Shown here in pieces: positions 6,713 through 12,216 of a DNA stretch of 12,216 nt (within the stretch, counting starts at the first letter, position 1; each line of letters begins with the position of its first letter). The stretch comes from Deltaproteobacteria bacterium RIFCSPHIGHO2_12_FULL_43_9. GTDB lineage: Bacteria; Bdellovibrionota; O2-12-FULL-43-9. The notes beneath the pieces are model-generated. The model did no database searches and had not been told where the DNA came from. It worked only from the letters and a program-made list of their open reading frames with translations. The translations under genes and the position numbers were made by a program. The stretch spans positions 1-12,216 of the forward strand of contig MGRR01000003.1 of the NCBI GenBank assembly GCA_001798265.1, read 5' to 3'.

Positions 6713-6728
6713 TGCAAAAATGGTACCA
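6713..6728 (-). promoter_or_regulatory. sigma-54-like promoter for DUF4360 protein 1
   Basis: Read on the minus strand: TGGTAC-N5-TTGCA. GG and GC are 12 bases apart as in the -24/-12 consensus (TGGCAC-N5-TTGCA), with one mismatch. The predicted start would leave a leader of about 50 bases before the ATG at 6653. No enhancer site was identified. Confidence 0.42.
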
Positions 6729-6799
6729 TGGCTTTTTATGTTCGATTGCGAAGAGAATCGGAATATTCGGCGCCATTTTGCCACCACCTATTTTAGGAA

Positions 6800-7678
6800 T
6801 TATTGCGGCGTAGCGTTGCACCTGGCATTCGCGACGTCGCAAAAATATTGTGGATTGCTTTTGCGCACGGACTCACATATTCCCCGGGCGTTACTTAGGG
6901 CATGTTGTCTGGCGCTTGATTCAGAATTCCCCGTACCCTGTGAACTAAAGGTACGGATTGTACGCCATTGATTTCTCAAATCTACATCGCAGGTCGCGAT
7001 AAAGTTTCCGCTACCTTCACAGCGTCTCCATGCGAGATTGTACCTTTCGCGCAGTTCACCATCCATGGAGTCTACAGTTAACAAAGCGGCACGTTGCCCC
7101 GCCTCGGTTGTTTGCACTACCGCGCCGGTTCGGATTTTTATCCGGTGCTGGGTCTTGAGGCAGCTGGAAAGAGGGATCTTGTCTAGAGAGAGGGTGTTTG
7201 AATGGATATAATTGTCATCAAAGGGTCCATAGAATTGTTTGCATGCGACATAATTACCATATTGTCCCTGACAATCGTTTACTACCCCACTTAAACCGCG
7301 TCCATTAAGCCAATATACAGCCCACTGCCACCCGGTGGTGCTCGGATCAAAGCCTGCGTATCCTCGTATGTCTACGCCAAAGATGCCAAACTCCCATCCT
7401 GGAGGGGACTGTAGGGTCAGGAGAATCTCGCAGCTTTTTGTTGCAGCCGCTCCGCGACGATCACTTGCCACTTCCACCAGATAATCGTCGAATAAAAGTG
7501 TCAATGCCGCTCCATCAGGTGAAATCATGTGTGATACGGAGTTTTGCGGGCATGCTGCGCCGCTATAGCTCACATCTGTTATCCGCACCGAGCCGATTGG
7601 TGGTGTCTCGGACATGAGGTTTCCGGAGAACATTACAATCGTGACAAGCAGGACTAATTGTATGGTAGTATGCTTCAT
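6800..7678 (-). CDS. secreted DUF4360 protein 2 with C-terminal Cys-containing extension
   Basis: A 292-residue exported protein. The ATG at 7678 has GGGGGAT upstream and opens a signal peptide ending near residue 23 (NLMSE). Residues 30-220 are a DUF4360 domain: VSYSGAACPQNSVS, LTLLFDDY, SCEILLTLQSPPGW, VDIRGYAGFD, FYGPFDDNY, LTVDSMDGEL and AWRRCE. Two further Cys sit in an insert between (NDCQGQYGNYVACKQ). About 70 residues follow the point where its paralogues stop, with Cys in ATCDVD, GICES, YFCDV and ARCNA; I do not recognise this tail. It lies 146 bases upstream of DUF4360 gene 1 on the same strand and is divergent from gene 3. Function unknown. Confidence 0.87.
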   Translation of the reverse strand: MKHTTIQLVLLVTIVMFSGNLMSETPPIGSVRITDVSYSGAACPQNSVSHMISPDGAALTLLFDDYLVEVASDRRGAAATKSCEILLTLQSPPGWEFGIFGVDIRGYAGFDPSTTGWQWAVYWLNGRGLSGVVNDCQGQYGNYVACKQFYGPFDDNYIHSNTLSLDKIPLSSCLKTQHRIKIRTGAVVQTTEAGQRAALLTVDSMDGELRERYNLAWRRCEGSGNFIATCDVDLRNQWRTIRTFSSQGTGNSESSARQHALSNARGICESVRKSNPQYFCDVANARCNATPQ

Positions 7679-7964
7679 TATTGATCCCCCAGTGCTTTCA
7701 TATTGAACATCGAAACAAATTTTACTCTCTGGTTTTGCATATAATATGCCACTGGCCCGGGAAAAAAATTGTCAGTAAATAAGGGGCGTTGGAGCGCTTT
7801 CATAAGAGTGGTTGGTGACATTTAATCGTGGACGGAGCCAAAATGCTACCACGTAGGGCTTTAATTACACATATGGCAAGGGGTTATCTAGGTGTTTCTC
7901 CTTTGCATCATTTTTGCATAATAAAAATTTGTATTATAAAGCTTTCGTAACAAAGGGGGAAAAA
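7679..7964. other. 286-bp divergent intergenic region between DUF4360 genes
   Basis: Holds the promoters of the two divergent DUF4360 genes. Apart from the sigma-54-like motif and dyad near 7736-7751 and A/T-rich tracts near 7911-7940, I see no gene, repeat or hairpin of note. Confidence 0.5.
7736..7751 (-). promoter_or_regulatory. weak sigma-54-like motif / dyad upstream of DUF4360 protein 2
   Basis: The minus strand reads TGGCAT-N5-ATGCA with the 12-base GG-GC spacing and two mismatches to consensus. The core GCATAT-A-ATATGC is also a dyad and contains TATAAT on the plus strand (7740-7745), so it could instead be a sigma-70 -10 region or an operator. Confidence 0.3.
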
Positions 7965-8588
7965 ATGAAAGAGATAATAAAGCATGTGGCATTAGCTACC
8001 ATAGTGCTTGTTACCTTACTGCTTCTTTTAGGGAAGATCGTAAATGCGGACAATGAAAATAGACCTGAAGAGGCTCAAATCGCCGCGGTCGAATACGCTG
8101 GGAGCGGGTGTAAAAATGATGCCGTAACCGCGAATATAAGTGAGGATTTTGGTACACTCCAAATCAACTTTCCCTCTTTTTCAGCGCAATTGGGCCCAGG
8201 GTTCTCCAAGGGCGATCATCGTAAATTTTGTCAGGTGGTTCTGGATATCCGACACAGTGAAGGGTGGCAATATTCTCTTTCTAACGTCGATTTTATTCTC
8301 TCATCAAAATTGGATCGTGATATTAATGCGGAGGTAGGGGGTTTATTCTATTTCCAGGGTGATGAAGCTGAAGAGTTAAAACATCTGTTCAGTGGTCCGG
8401 TTGAATTTACCCTACACGCCAAGGTTCCGCTCCAGACAAATTGGTCTTCGTGTGAAAAGACAAGGGCATTGAACATCAAGGGAATTGTTAAGGTTGGATT
8501 AAAAGACCCTGAAAATAACGAAGGTCGGGGAGAATTGACCCTCATTGGTCCCACGACATTCGGCATTGAATGGCGGAGATGCGAATAA
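7965..8588 (+). CDS. secreted DUF4360 protein 3 (divergent paralogue)
   Basis: A 207-residue exported protein. The ATG at 7965 follows AAGGGGGA and opens MKEIIKHVALATIVLVTLLLLLGKIVNA, a signal peptide; a TTG start at 7914 is possible but unneeded. It keeps the DUF4360 marks VEYAGSGC, FCQVVLDIRHSEGW, FSGPVEF, WSSCEKTRALNIKGIVKV and a closing EWRRCE, including the four Cys. It lacks the central YRGYA motif, where it reads VDFILSSKL. It is therefore the most divergent of the three. It is transcribed away from the other two and ends six bases before the 3' end of the convergent tRNA gene. Function unknown. Confidence 0.82.
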   Translation: MKEIIKHVALATIVLVTLLLLLGKIVNADNENRPEEAQIAAVEYAGSGCKNDAVTANISEDFGTLQINFPSFSAQLGPGFSKGDHRKFCQVVLDIRHSEGWQYSLSNVDFILSSKLDRDINAEVGGLFYFQGDEAEELKHLFSGPVEFTLHAKVPLQTNWSSCEKTRALNIKGIVKVGLKDPENNEGRGELTLIGPTTFGIEWRRCE

Positions 8589-8594
8589 AATCGG

Positions 8595-8667
8595 AGCGGG
8601 AAACGGGTTTCGAACCCGCGGCCTCAAGCTTGGGAAGCTTGCGCTCTACCAACTGAGCTACTCCCGC
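8595..8667 (-). tRNA. tRNA-Gly (anticodon CCC)
   Basis: A 73-base cloverleaf on the minus strand. Acceptor GCGGGAG pairs with TTCCCGC (one G-U); the D arm is GCTC-AGTTGGTA-GAGC; the anticodon arm CAAGC-TTCCCAA-GCTTG puts CCC at 34-36; the T arm is GCGGG-TTCGAAA-CCCGT. U73 is the glycine discriminator. CCA is not encoded. It reads GGG codons. The promoter should lie in 8668-8760, with only weak matches visible. Confidence 0.97.
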
Positions 8668-8729
8668 CCTCGTAGCGGCTTCTATACATACATAGCATGT
8701 GAAAGAAGAGCAAGATGAAAATGCTTGCA

Positions 8730-8745
8730 CCGCCGTATTTGGCGG
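8730..8745. other. short GC-rich hairpin upstream of protease gene
   Basis: CCGCC (8730-8734) pairs with GGCGG (8741-8745) around a 6-base loop, in the gap between the divergent tRNA and protease genes. There is no T-run on either side, so it is not an obvious terminator; role unknown. Confidence 0.3.
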
Positions 8746-8789
8746 GGTACGTTTTGGAAGGTCTTTTGTCTGTTTTAGGAGGTTCTGCA

Positions 8790-10418
8790 ATGAAGCGATT
8801 TATACCACTCTTATTTATTACACTTTTTTTCTATAATTTGGCGCTCGCTGGCGAATCTGTAAGGAGCATTGTTGTTCTCGAGGGGACTCCCCTCTGTTTG
8901 GTTGCTAATGAGGCGATGGTTGCGGGGGATAAGGGGCTCTCCATTACTTTTACGAAGTTCAGTAAATCCCTGGCCGCAATGATCTCTGAAGCGAAGATTG
9001 TTCCAGATAGCCTGACAAAATTCGCGCTCCATTCCGTTGTTGTGGAGATGCCGAAAGAAAAGGTGCGGCTTCTGGATTTTGTTGAGGGGGTGATATCGTA
9101 TGAGCCCGTTAAAAAGGTTAAAATTGCGGTTGTTGGAGAGCCGAGAAGAATATCCCGGGATGATGCCAGTGTGTTGCTCGACCGCTCCGTAAATCATATT
9201 GGCGCAAATGTGCTGCATGATCGAGGTTTGCGTGGGGATGGGATCAGGATTGCGATTGTTGATACTGGGATAGACTGGACACATAGAGACCTGGGTGGTG
9301 GTTTGGGTGAAGGATATAAGGTGGAGAAGGCGATACATGCCGTTTCTCCAAAGGCGTTTCCGATGGATGATAATGGTCACGGTACCCACGTGTCGGGTAT
9401 TGCGGCTGGACTGAAGGGTGTCGCTCCAGGGGCAAGGCTTTGGGGCATAAAGGTTTTAAACAAGGATGGGGTTGGATATACCGATTGGATTTTAAAGGGG
9501 ATAGAGAGGGCGCTTGATTTTGACCTTGATCCTTCGACGTTCGATGATCAGGCAGATGTCATGAATCTTAGTCTGGGTGGAGATGATGGTGATCCGTATG
9601 ACGCAATGTCGATGGCCCTCTCCAATGCGATGATTGCGGGTGTTGTTGTTGCAGTCGCGGCAGGAAATAGTGGACCAAAGTTTTTGACGGTCGGAACACC
9701 TGGAACATCAAGATACGCAATAACCGTGGGGGCATCTACGCTTGAGGATACGCGCGCAAGCTTTAGCTCCGCGGGGCCTGTTATCCAGAATTCATCGGTA
9801 AAACCGGATATTATGGCGCCTGGTTTTGAAATCACCTCTACAATCCCCGATGATAAATACGCAACATGGAGTGGAACCTCTATGGCAGCCCCTCATATAG
9901 CGGGTGCTGCGGCACTGGTTAAGGAGATGCTTATTAAAAGCGGGGCATCTTCAATCTCCGCGTTTAAGATTAAATCACTTCTTCTTTTAGCGGCCAAAGA
10001 CTTGAATCTTGATATGTTCTATCAGGGATATGGAAGGGCCAAACTGGATGCAGTGGATAAAGTTCCGGTTATTTTTGATAATACAACCTTAGCGTTTGGT
10101 CAGTGGCGTGGTGGAAAAAAAGGGCCAGATTATACCGCTACCCAGAGGCTTGTTTTTGAGAATATCTCCAGCACCCAACTGAAGGTTTCACTCTCCGAAG
10201 GTAGTGGTGGGGATTGGAAAAAGGGGGCTTTATTTGTATCTACTCCCGAAGAATTGGAATTGGTGGTTGGAGGGGGCTCCGATTTAATATTGGATTTATT
10301 TGCCAAATCTGGGATGGGTAGTCCGGGGGGCACAGGTGCCTTTAGGCTGCCGATTATCATAGAGACCGACAGTGGTTGGAGCAGGGGGATCCCGCTCTGC
10401 ATAGCGAGGATGAAATAG
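8790..10418 (+). CDS. secreted subtilisin-family (S8) serine protease
   Basis: A 542-residue exported endopeptidase. The ATG at 8790 is preceded by AGGAGG at eight bases and opens MKRFIPLLFITLFFYNLALA, a signal peptide. Residues 22-115 look like an I9-type inhibitory propeptide (ending VEGVISYEPVKKV). The catalytic domain has Asp158 in VDTGID, His197 in GHGTHVSG, oxyanion Asn293 in AAGNSG and Ser364 in SGTSMAAPHIAG, so the tetrad is intact. After about residue 430 comes a beta-rich C-terminal domain of about 110 residues, possibly immunoglobulin-like. No sorting signal or anchor is visible, so it is likely periplasmic or released. It stands alone: the tRNA upstream is divergent and the next gene lies 200 bases downstream. 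Substrates are unknown; neighbouring DUF4360 proteins are only positional candidates. Confidence 0.96.
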   Translation: MKRFIPLLFITLFFYNLALAGESVRSIVVLEGTPLCLVANEAMVAGDKGLSITFTKFSKSLAAMISEAKIVPDSLTKFALHSVVVEMPKEKVRLLDFVEGVISYEPVKKVKIAVVGEPRRISRDDASVLLDRSVNHIGANVLHDRGLRGDGIRIAIVDTGIDWTHRDLGGGLGEGYKVEKAIHAVSPKAFPMDDNGHGTHVSGIAAGLKGVAPGARLWGIKVLNKDGVGYTDWILKGIERALDFDLDPSTFDDQADVMNLSLGGDDGDPYDAMSMALSNAMIAGVVVAVAAGNSGPKFLTVGTPGTSRYAITVGASTLEDTRASFSSAGPVIQNSSVKPDIMAPGFEITSTIPDDKYATWSGTSMAAPHIAGAAALVKEMLIKSGASSISAFKIKSLLLLAAKDLNLDMFYQGYGRAKLDAVDKVPVIFDNTTLAFGQWRGGKKGPDYTATQRLVFENISSTQLKVSLSEGSGGDWKKGALFVSTPEELELVVGGGSDLILDLFAKSGMGSPGGTGAFRLPIIIETDSGWSRGIPLCIARMK

Positions 10419-10549
10419 GGTTTATTGTCATCAGGTGCCCCAAATTGCGTCCCTTTTTCGGGTGGATTGTTGGCGTATAACCCCCGCACAAAAAACATGA
10501 GTAATATCCCGTAGTTACAACCTATCTTGGATTGAGCCCCATTATAATT

Positions 10550-10565
10550 TGGCATACCGATTGCT
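10550..10565 (+). promoter_or_regulatory. sigma-54-like promoter for the coiled-coil gene
   Basis: TGGCAT-N5-TTGCT matches the -24/-12 consensus with one base off in the -24 box, and GG (10551) and GC (10563) are 12 apart. The predicted start near 10576 gives a leader of about 42 bases to the ATG at 10618. A TATAAT at 10543-10548 nearby lacks a well-spaced -35. Confidence 0.45.
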
Positions 10566-10617
10566 CTATCTATAGCAGGAGAGGTGGAATCTGGGGGATC
10601 CCCCCTGTAGAACGTTT

Positions 10618-10848
10618 ATGGATAAAAAGAGTGAGTCGGAAAAATTAGCATTTCTTCTTCCTACAAGCAGAACATATCTCTCTTCTGAGGCTTTCGTGCG
10701 ACGAATCGGTGATTGGAATCATCAAAAGAGGGAAAATAGTGCCGAGCAGGTGCGGGTAATGGAGAAGCGTGTGGCCAGGCTTCAGTCAATTCATGAGAGG
10801 CTTGAGGCAATCATCTCCGAGTTGGAAGAGTATCTACGGAAAAAGTAA
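10618..10848 (+). CDS. small coiled-coil protein of unknown function
   Basis: A 76-residue cytoplasmic protein I do not recognise. It has no signal peptide or Cys. Residues 30-75 (from GDWNHQKRENSAEQ to the end) form a strongly charged amphipathic helix with heptad-like spacing (VRVMEKRVARLQSIHERLEAIISELEEYL), consistent with a coiled-coil dimer. There is no convincing SD right before 10618: the purine-rich AGGAGAGG at 10577-10584 is over 30 bases away, with a GGGG-GATC-CCCC hairpin (10594-10605) between. A sigma-54-like promoter lies upstream. Its stop codon (10846-10848) meets the left edge of the repeat element. Codon use and helix pattern suggest a real gene; the start is uncertain. Confidence 0.6.
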   Translation: MDKKSESEKLAFLLPTSRTYLSSEAFVRRIGDWNHQKRENSAEQVRVMEKRVARLQSIHERLEAIISELEEYLRKK

Positions 10849-11062
10849 ACGTCATTCCGAGGGAGCCCTTCGCATTCGCTCAGGACAGGCTGCGCGACCG
10901 AAGGAATCTCCCCGAAGAAGAGATTGCTTCGTCGCCTTCGGCTCCTCGCAATGACGGAAGAGATCCTTCGCTTCGCTCAGGATGACGAGAGCGCTCAGGA
11001 TGACGAGAGCGCTCAGGATGACGAGAGCGCTCAGGATGACGAGAGCGCTCAGGATGACGTTT
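10847..11062. repeat. dispersed GTCATTCCGAG/CTCAGGATGAC-type repeat element with 9-bp terminal inverted repeats
   Basis: The element starts AAACGTCAT (10847-10855) and ends ATGACGTTT (11054-11062). Inside are inward-facing modules: GTCATTCCGAGG...GGAATCTCC, then GAGATTGCTTCGTCGCC...CGCAATGACGG, then an 18-bp array. From memory, such modules are dispersed, non-coding repeats in many environmental bacterial genomes; copy number here is not known. It fills the whole gap between two convergent genes. Confidence 0.85.
10975..11058. repeat. 18-bp tandem array, about 4.7 copies
   Basis: The unit GCTCAGGATGACGAGAGC repeats exactly at 10975, 10993, 11011 and 11029, with a 12-base partial copy at 11047-11058. 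The copies are identical, so expansion is recent, probably by slippage. Length is a multiple of three and all frames stay open on some strands, but no gene is supported here. Confidence 0.95.
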
Positions 11063-11373
11063 TAGGAAATGTTCTGTCTCTTCTTGATAATAGAATTCTC
11101 TAATATATTAAAATATGTCTTTATCAGCAGATGCTGAATATCCTCGGGTAGACTCGATAGATATTCCCTCTTTGCCCTGATCGATGGTTGATTGATAAGC
11201 TCTGATAGAAACTGCCTTGCCTCTTCTACCTTTTCTTTCGGAATGGCAGTTTGTAGGTCGTTTTTAAACACCTTTTTAATTGTATCGGTATCAAATAATA
11301 TATGATGGCCTTGTGCCGATTGACTGATCAGATACTCCACTTGCTCCATCCTTGCAGGCTCAACCGAGACCAT
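11062..11373 (-). CDS. small helical protein of unknown function
   Basis: A 103-residue protein I do not recognise. The ATG at 11373 follows GGGGGAG at four bases. It has no signal peptide, membrane segment or Cys. It is rich in Leu, Ile, Glu and Lys and appears all-helical, with segments such as KVEEARQFLSELI, IRAKREYLSSLPEDIQHLLIKTYFNILENSI. The Ser/Arg-rich 'SIRAKREYLSSLPED' turn hints at a protein-protein interaction or regulatory role, but this is speculation. Its TAA (11064-11062) falls on the right edge of the repeat element, so the element may have replaced the original end. It is divergent from the outer-membrane gene at 11512. Confidence 0.7.
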   Translation of the reverse strand: MVSVEPARMEQVEYLISQSAQGHHILFDTDTIKKVFKNDLQTAIPKEKVEEARQFLSELINQPSIRAKREYLSSLPEDIQHLLIKTYFNILENSIIKKRQNIS

Positions 11374-11399
11374 AGTCTCCCCCGCTTAGTTGATGGTTA

Positions 11400-11455
11400 T
11401 TGGTGGAAATACCAACCCATATTTAGTATGGGGGTTAAAGGACTTGAGTGCAAGT
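11400..11455. other. three consecutive short hairpins in divergent gap
   Basis: TTGGT/ACCAA (11400-11404, 11411-11415), CCCATA/TATGGG (11416-11421, 11427-11432) and ACTTG/CAAGT (11442-11446, 11451-11455) follow one another. They lie between divergent genes, so they would be in the leader of one or both transcripts or act as operators. No T-run follows any of them. Confidence 0.35.
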
Positions 11456-11511
11456 AGTAAACCCAACTAGAATCTAATTTGAGCTGACCTTTTTATGACG
11501 CGGGGGGTAAA

Positions 11512-12216
11512 ATGTCTCATCCGTATTGTAGTGTATTTTTAAGGCATGCACTTTTCGTGGCCATATTTTCTTTTCCTATTTTAAATATTGTATCAGCAAG
11601 GGCTATTGACGAGGATGTGGTCCCTGATATTGCGCAGGCGGCGGAGGTTAATGAACGGATCAGTGAGAGGATGGCTCTGCTCGATAGTTTTCATGAAGCA
11701 TCTTCGAGATATCAATTGACGCATCTGGAGGGTTTTGGTGGATCCGCCTCAGGGAATGTAAATCTTTTTAATAATGTTCTTTCAATAGCCCTCTGGCCAA
11801 TGATCCATCTTGGCGGGGATTTACCACTTTTTGTTGGGGGAGGGCCCGCGGAGTCCCTGCTTTTGGTCGGGAACCCAGAGTTGAATGTTAAAGGGAGGGT
11901 CTATTCAAACCTTCAGAGGGAATTTCCGCACTTTATCTATCTCAATGGATGGTTGCAGTTTCCCCGGAGGGGTTCAGCAGCGATTCTGGTCGACCGGACA
12001 GATCTTGGTGTCTCAGCCGAAATAAAAAAGATATTTTATAGATTTATATTAAGCTCTGACTTCGGTTTTGTTTCCAGGATTGATCCAAAGAATTCGGATA
12101 GCAGATATGGGGATGAGATTTTTGTTGGAATTGGTGGCGAATATTATTTCCCATCTCTTCCAATTGCTGTTGAGTCATCCCTTGTATGGAGAAACGCCTG
12201 GTCTGCGACAATCGAT
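11512..12216 (+). CDS. probable outer-membrane beta-barrel protein (N-terminal part, cut by window edge)
   Basis: Open for 235 codons to the window end. The ATG at 11512 is preceded by GGGGGG at four bases. The N-terminus has a hydrophobic segment (HALFVAIFSFPILNIVSARA) suited to a Sec signal, then a charged region with DIAQAAEVNERISERMALLDSFHEA, possibly a short helix. From about residue 75 come alternating strands rich in Gly and aromatic residues (NNVLSIALWPMIHLGGDLPLF, NPELNVKGRVYSNL, FGFVSRID, VGIGGEYYFPSLPIAVESSL), typical of an outer-membrane barrel. It loosely resembles phenol-degradation MetA-type or other transport porins. The divergent neighbour is the 103-residue protein. Family assignment is tentative and the C-terminus is not available. 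Confidence 0.72.
   Translation, partial: MSHPYCSVFLRHALFVAIFSFPILNIVSARAIDEDVVPDIAQAAEVNERISERMALLDSFHEASSRYQLTHLEGFGGSASGNVNLFNNVLSIALWPMIHLGGDLPLFVGGGPAESLLLVGNPELNVKGRVYSNLQREFPHFIYLNGWLQFPRRGSAAILVDRTDLGVSAEIKKIFYRFILSSDFGFVSRIDPKNSDSRYGDEIFVGIGGEYYFPSLPIAVESSLVWRNAWSATID

Noticed and set aside
8595..8667. Integration site of a mobile island at the tRNA
   Set aside because: No integrase and no second copy of the tRNA 3' end was seen in the window.
10543..10548. TATAAT as a sigma-70 -10 box
   Set aside because: Possible -35 boxes are 10 or 22 bases away (TTGGAT, TTACAA), both badly spaced; the overlapping sigma-54-like motif fits better.
10130..10555. 141-codon minus-strand open frame over the end of the protease gene
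   Set aside because: Overlaps the protease C-terminus for most of its length and has an improbable composition; the part outside (10419-10555) shows no separate gene.
10975..11058. CRISPR array
   Set aside because: The 18-bp units are directly adjacent with no spacers and no cas genes; it is a simple tandem repeat.

Overview
The window looks like a chromosomal segment of a Gram-negative bacterium living by anaerobic or mixed respiration. The best guess is a Desulfobacterota/'Deltaproteobacteria'-type lineage or a neighbouring uncultivated phylum. The grounds are several large multiheme c-type cytochromes, a Tat-exported ferredoxin next to an NrfD-type membrane subunit, lipoproteins, sigma-54-like promoters and short interspersed palindromic repeats. 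Base composition is moderate, shine-dalgarno (SD) sequences are G-rich, and the taxonomic guess is inference only.

Layout. (1) 1-3375, minus strand: a four-gene operon read right to left. It encodes a 13-heme-site lipoprotein cytochrome, a tetraheme cytochrome with a probable TTG start, a Tat-exported four-cluster Fe-S protein (one cluster ligand missing) and an NrfD/PsrC/DsrP-type quinol-interacting membrane subunit cut by the window edge. Together these form a membrane quinone:cytochrome oxidoreductase, similar in composition to the Geobacter Cbc4 type or the Dsr/Hme complexes. (2) 3421-5962, plus strand: a small secreted protein of unknown function, a strong hairpin, then two tandem paralogous cytochromes with 6 and 14 hemes. 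The larger one is the smaller one plus four inserted 46-47-residue diheme modules, a natural candidate for a periplasmic or outer-surface electron wire fed by the oxidoreductase. (3) 5943-6002: a near-perfect 29-bp inverted repeat that supplies the end and stop codon of the 14-heme gene and separates it from the next block. (4) 6009-8588: three secreted DUF4360 paralogues, two on the minus strand and one divergent; two have sigma-54-like motifs at a plausible distance. (5) 8595-8667, minus strand: tRNA-Gly(CCC). (6) 8790-10418: a secreted subtilisin-family protease with an intact catalytic tetrad. (7) 10618-10848: a 76-residue coiled-coil protein behind a sigma-54-like promoter. (8) 10847-11062: a dispersed-repeat insertion with an 18-bp tandem array that exactly fills the gap between two convergent small genes. 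(9) 11062-11373, minus strand: a 103-residue protein of unknown function. (10) 11512 to the end: the start of a probable outer-membrane beta-barrel protein.

How it may work together: regions 1 and 2 read as an electron conduit, with quinol oxidised at NrfD, electrons passed through Fe-S clusters to the tetraheme and 13-heme cytochromes, and then possibly to the 6- and 14-heme modules. The DUF4360 proteins and the protease are separate envelope or secreted functions with no demonstrated link to the conduit. The most unusual items are the modular 14-heme protein, the ferredoxin with a Cys-to-Asn change, and the two kinds of repeat element that meet or overlap gene ends.
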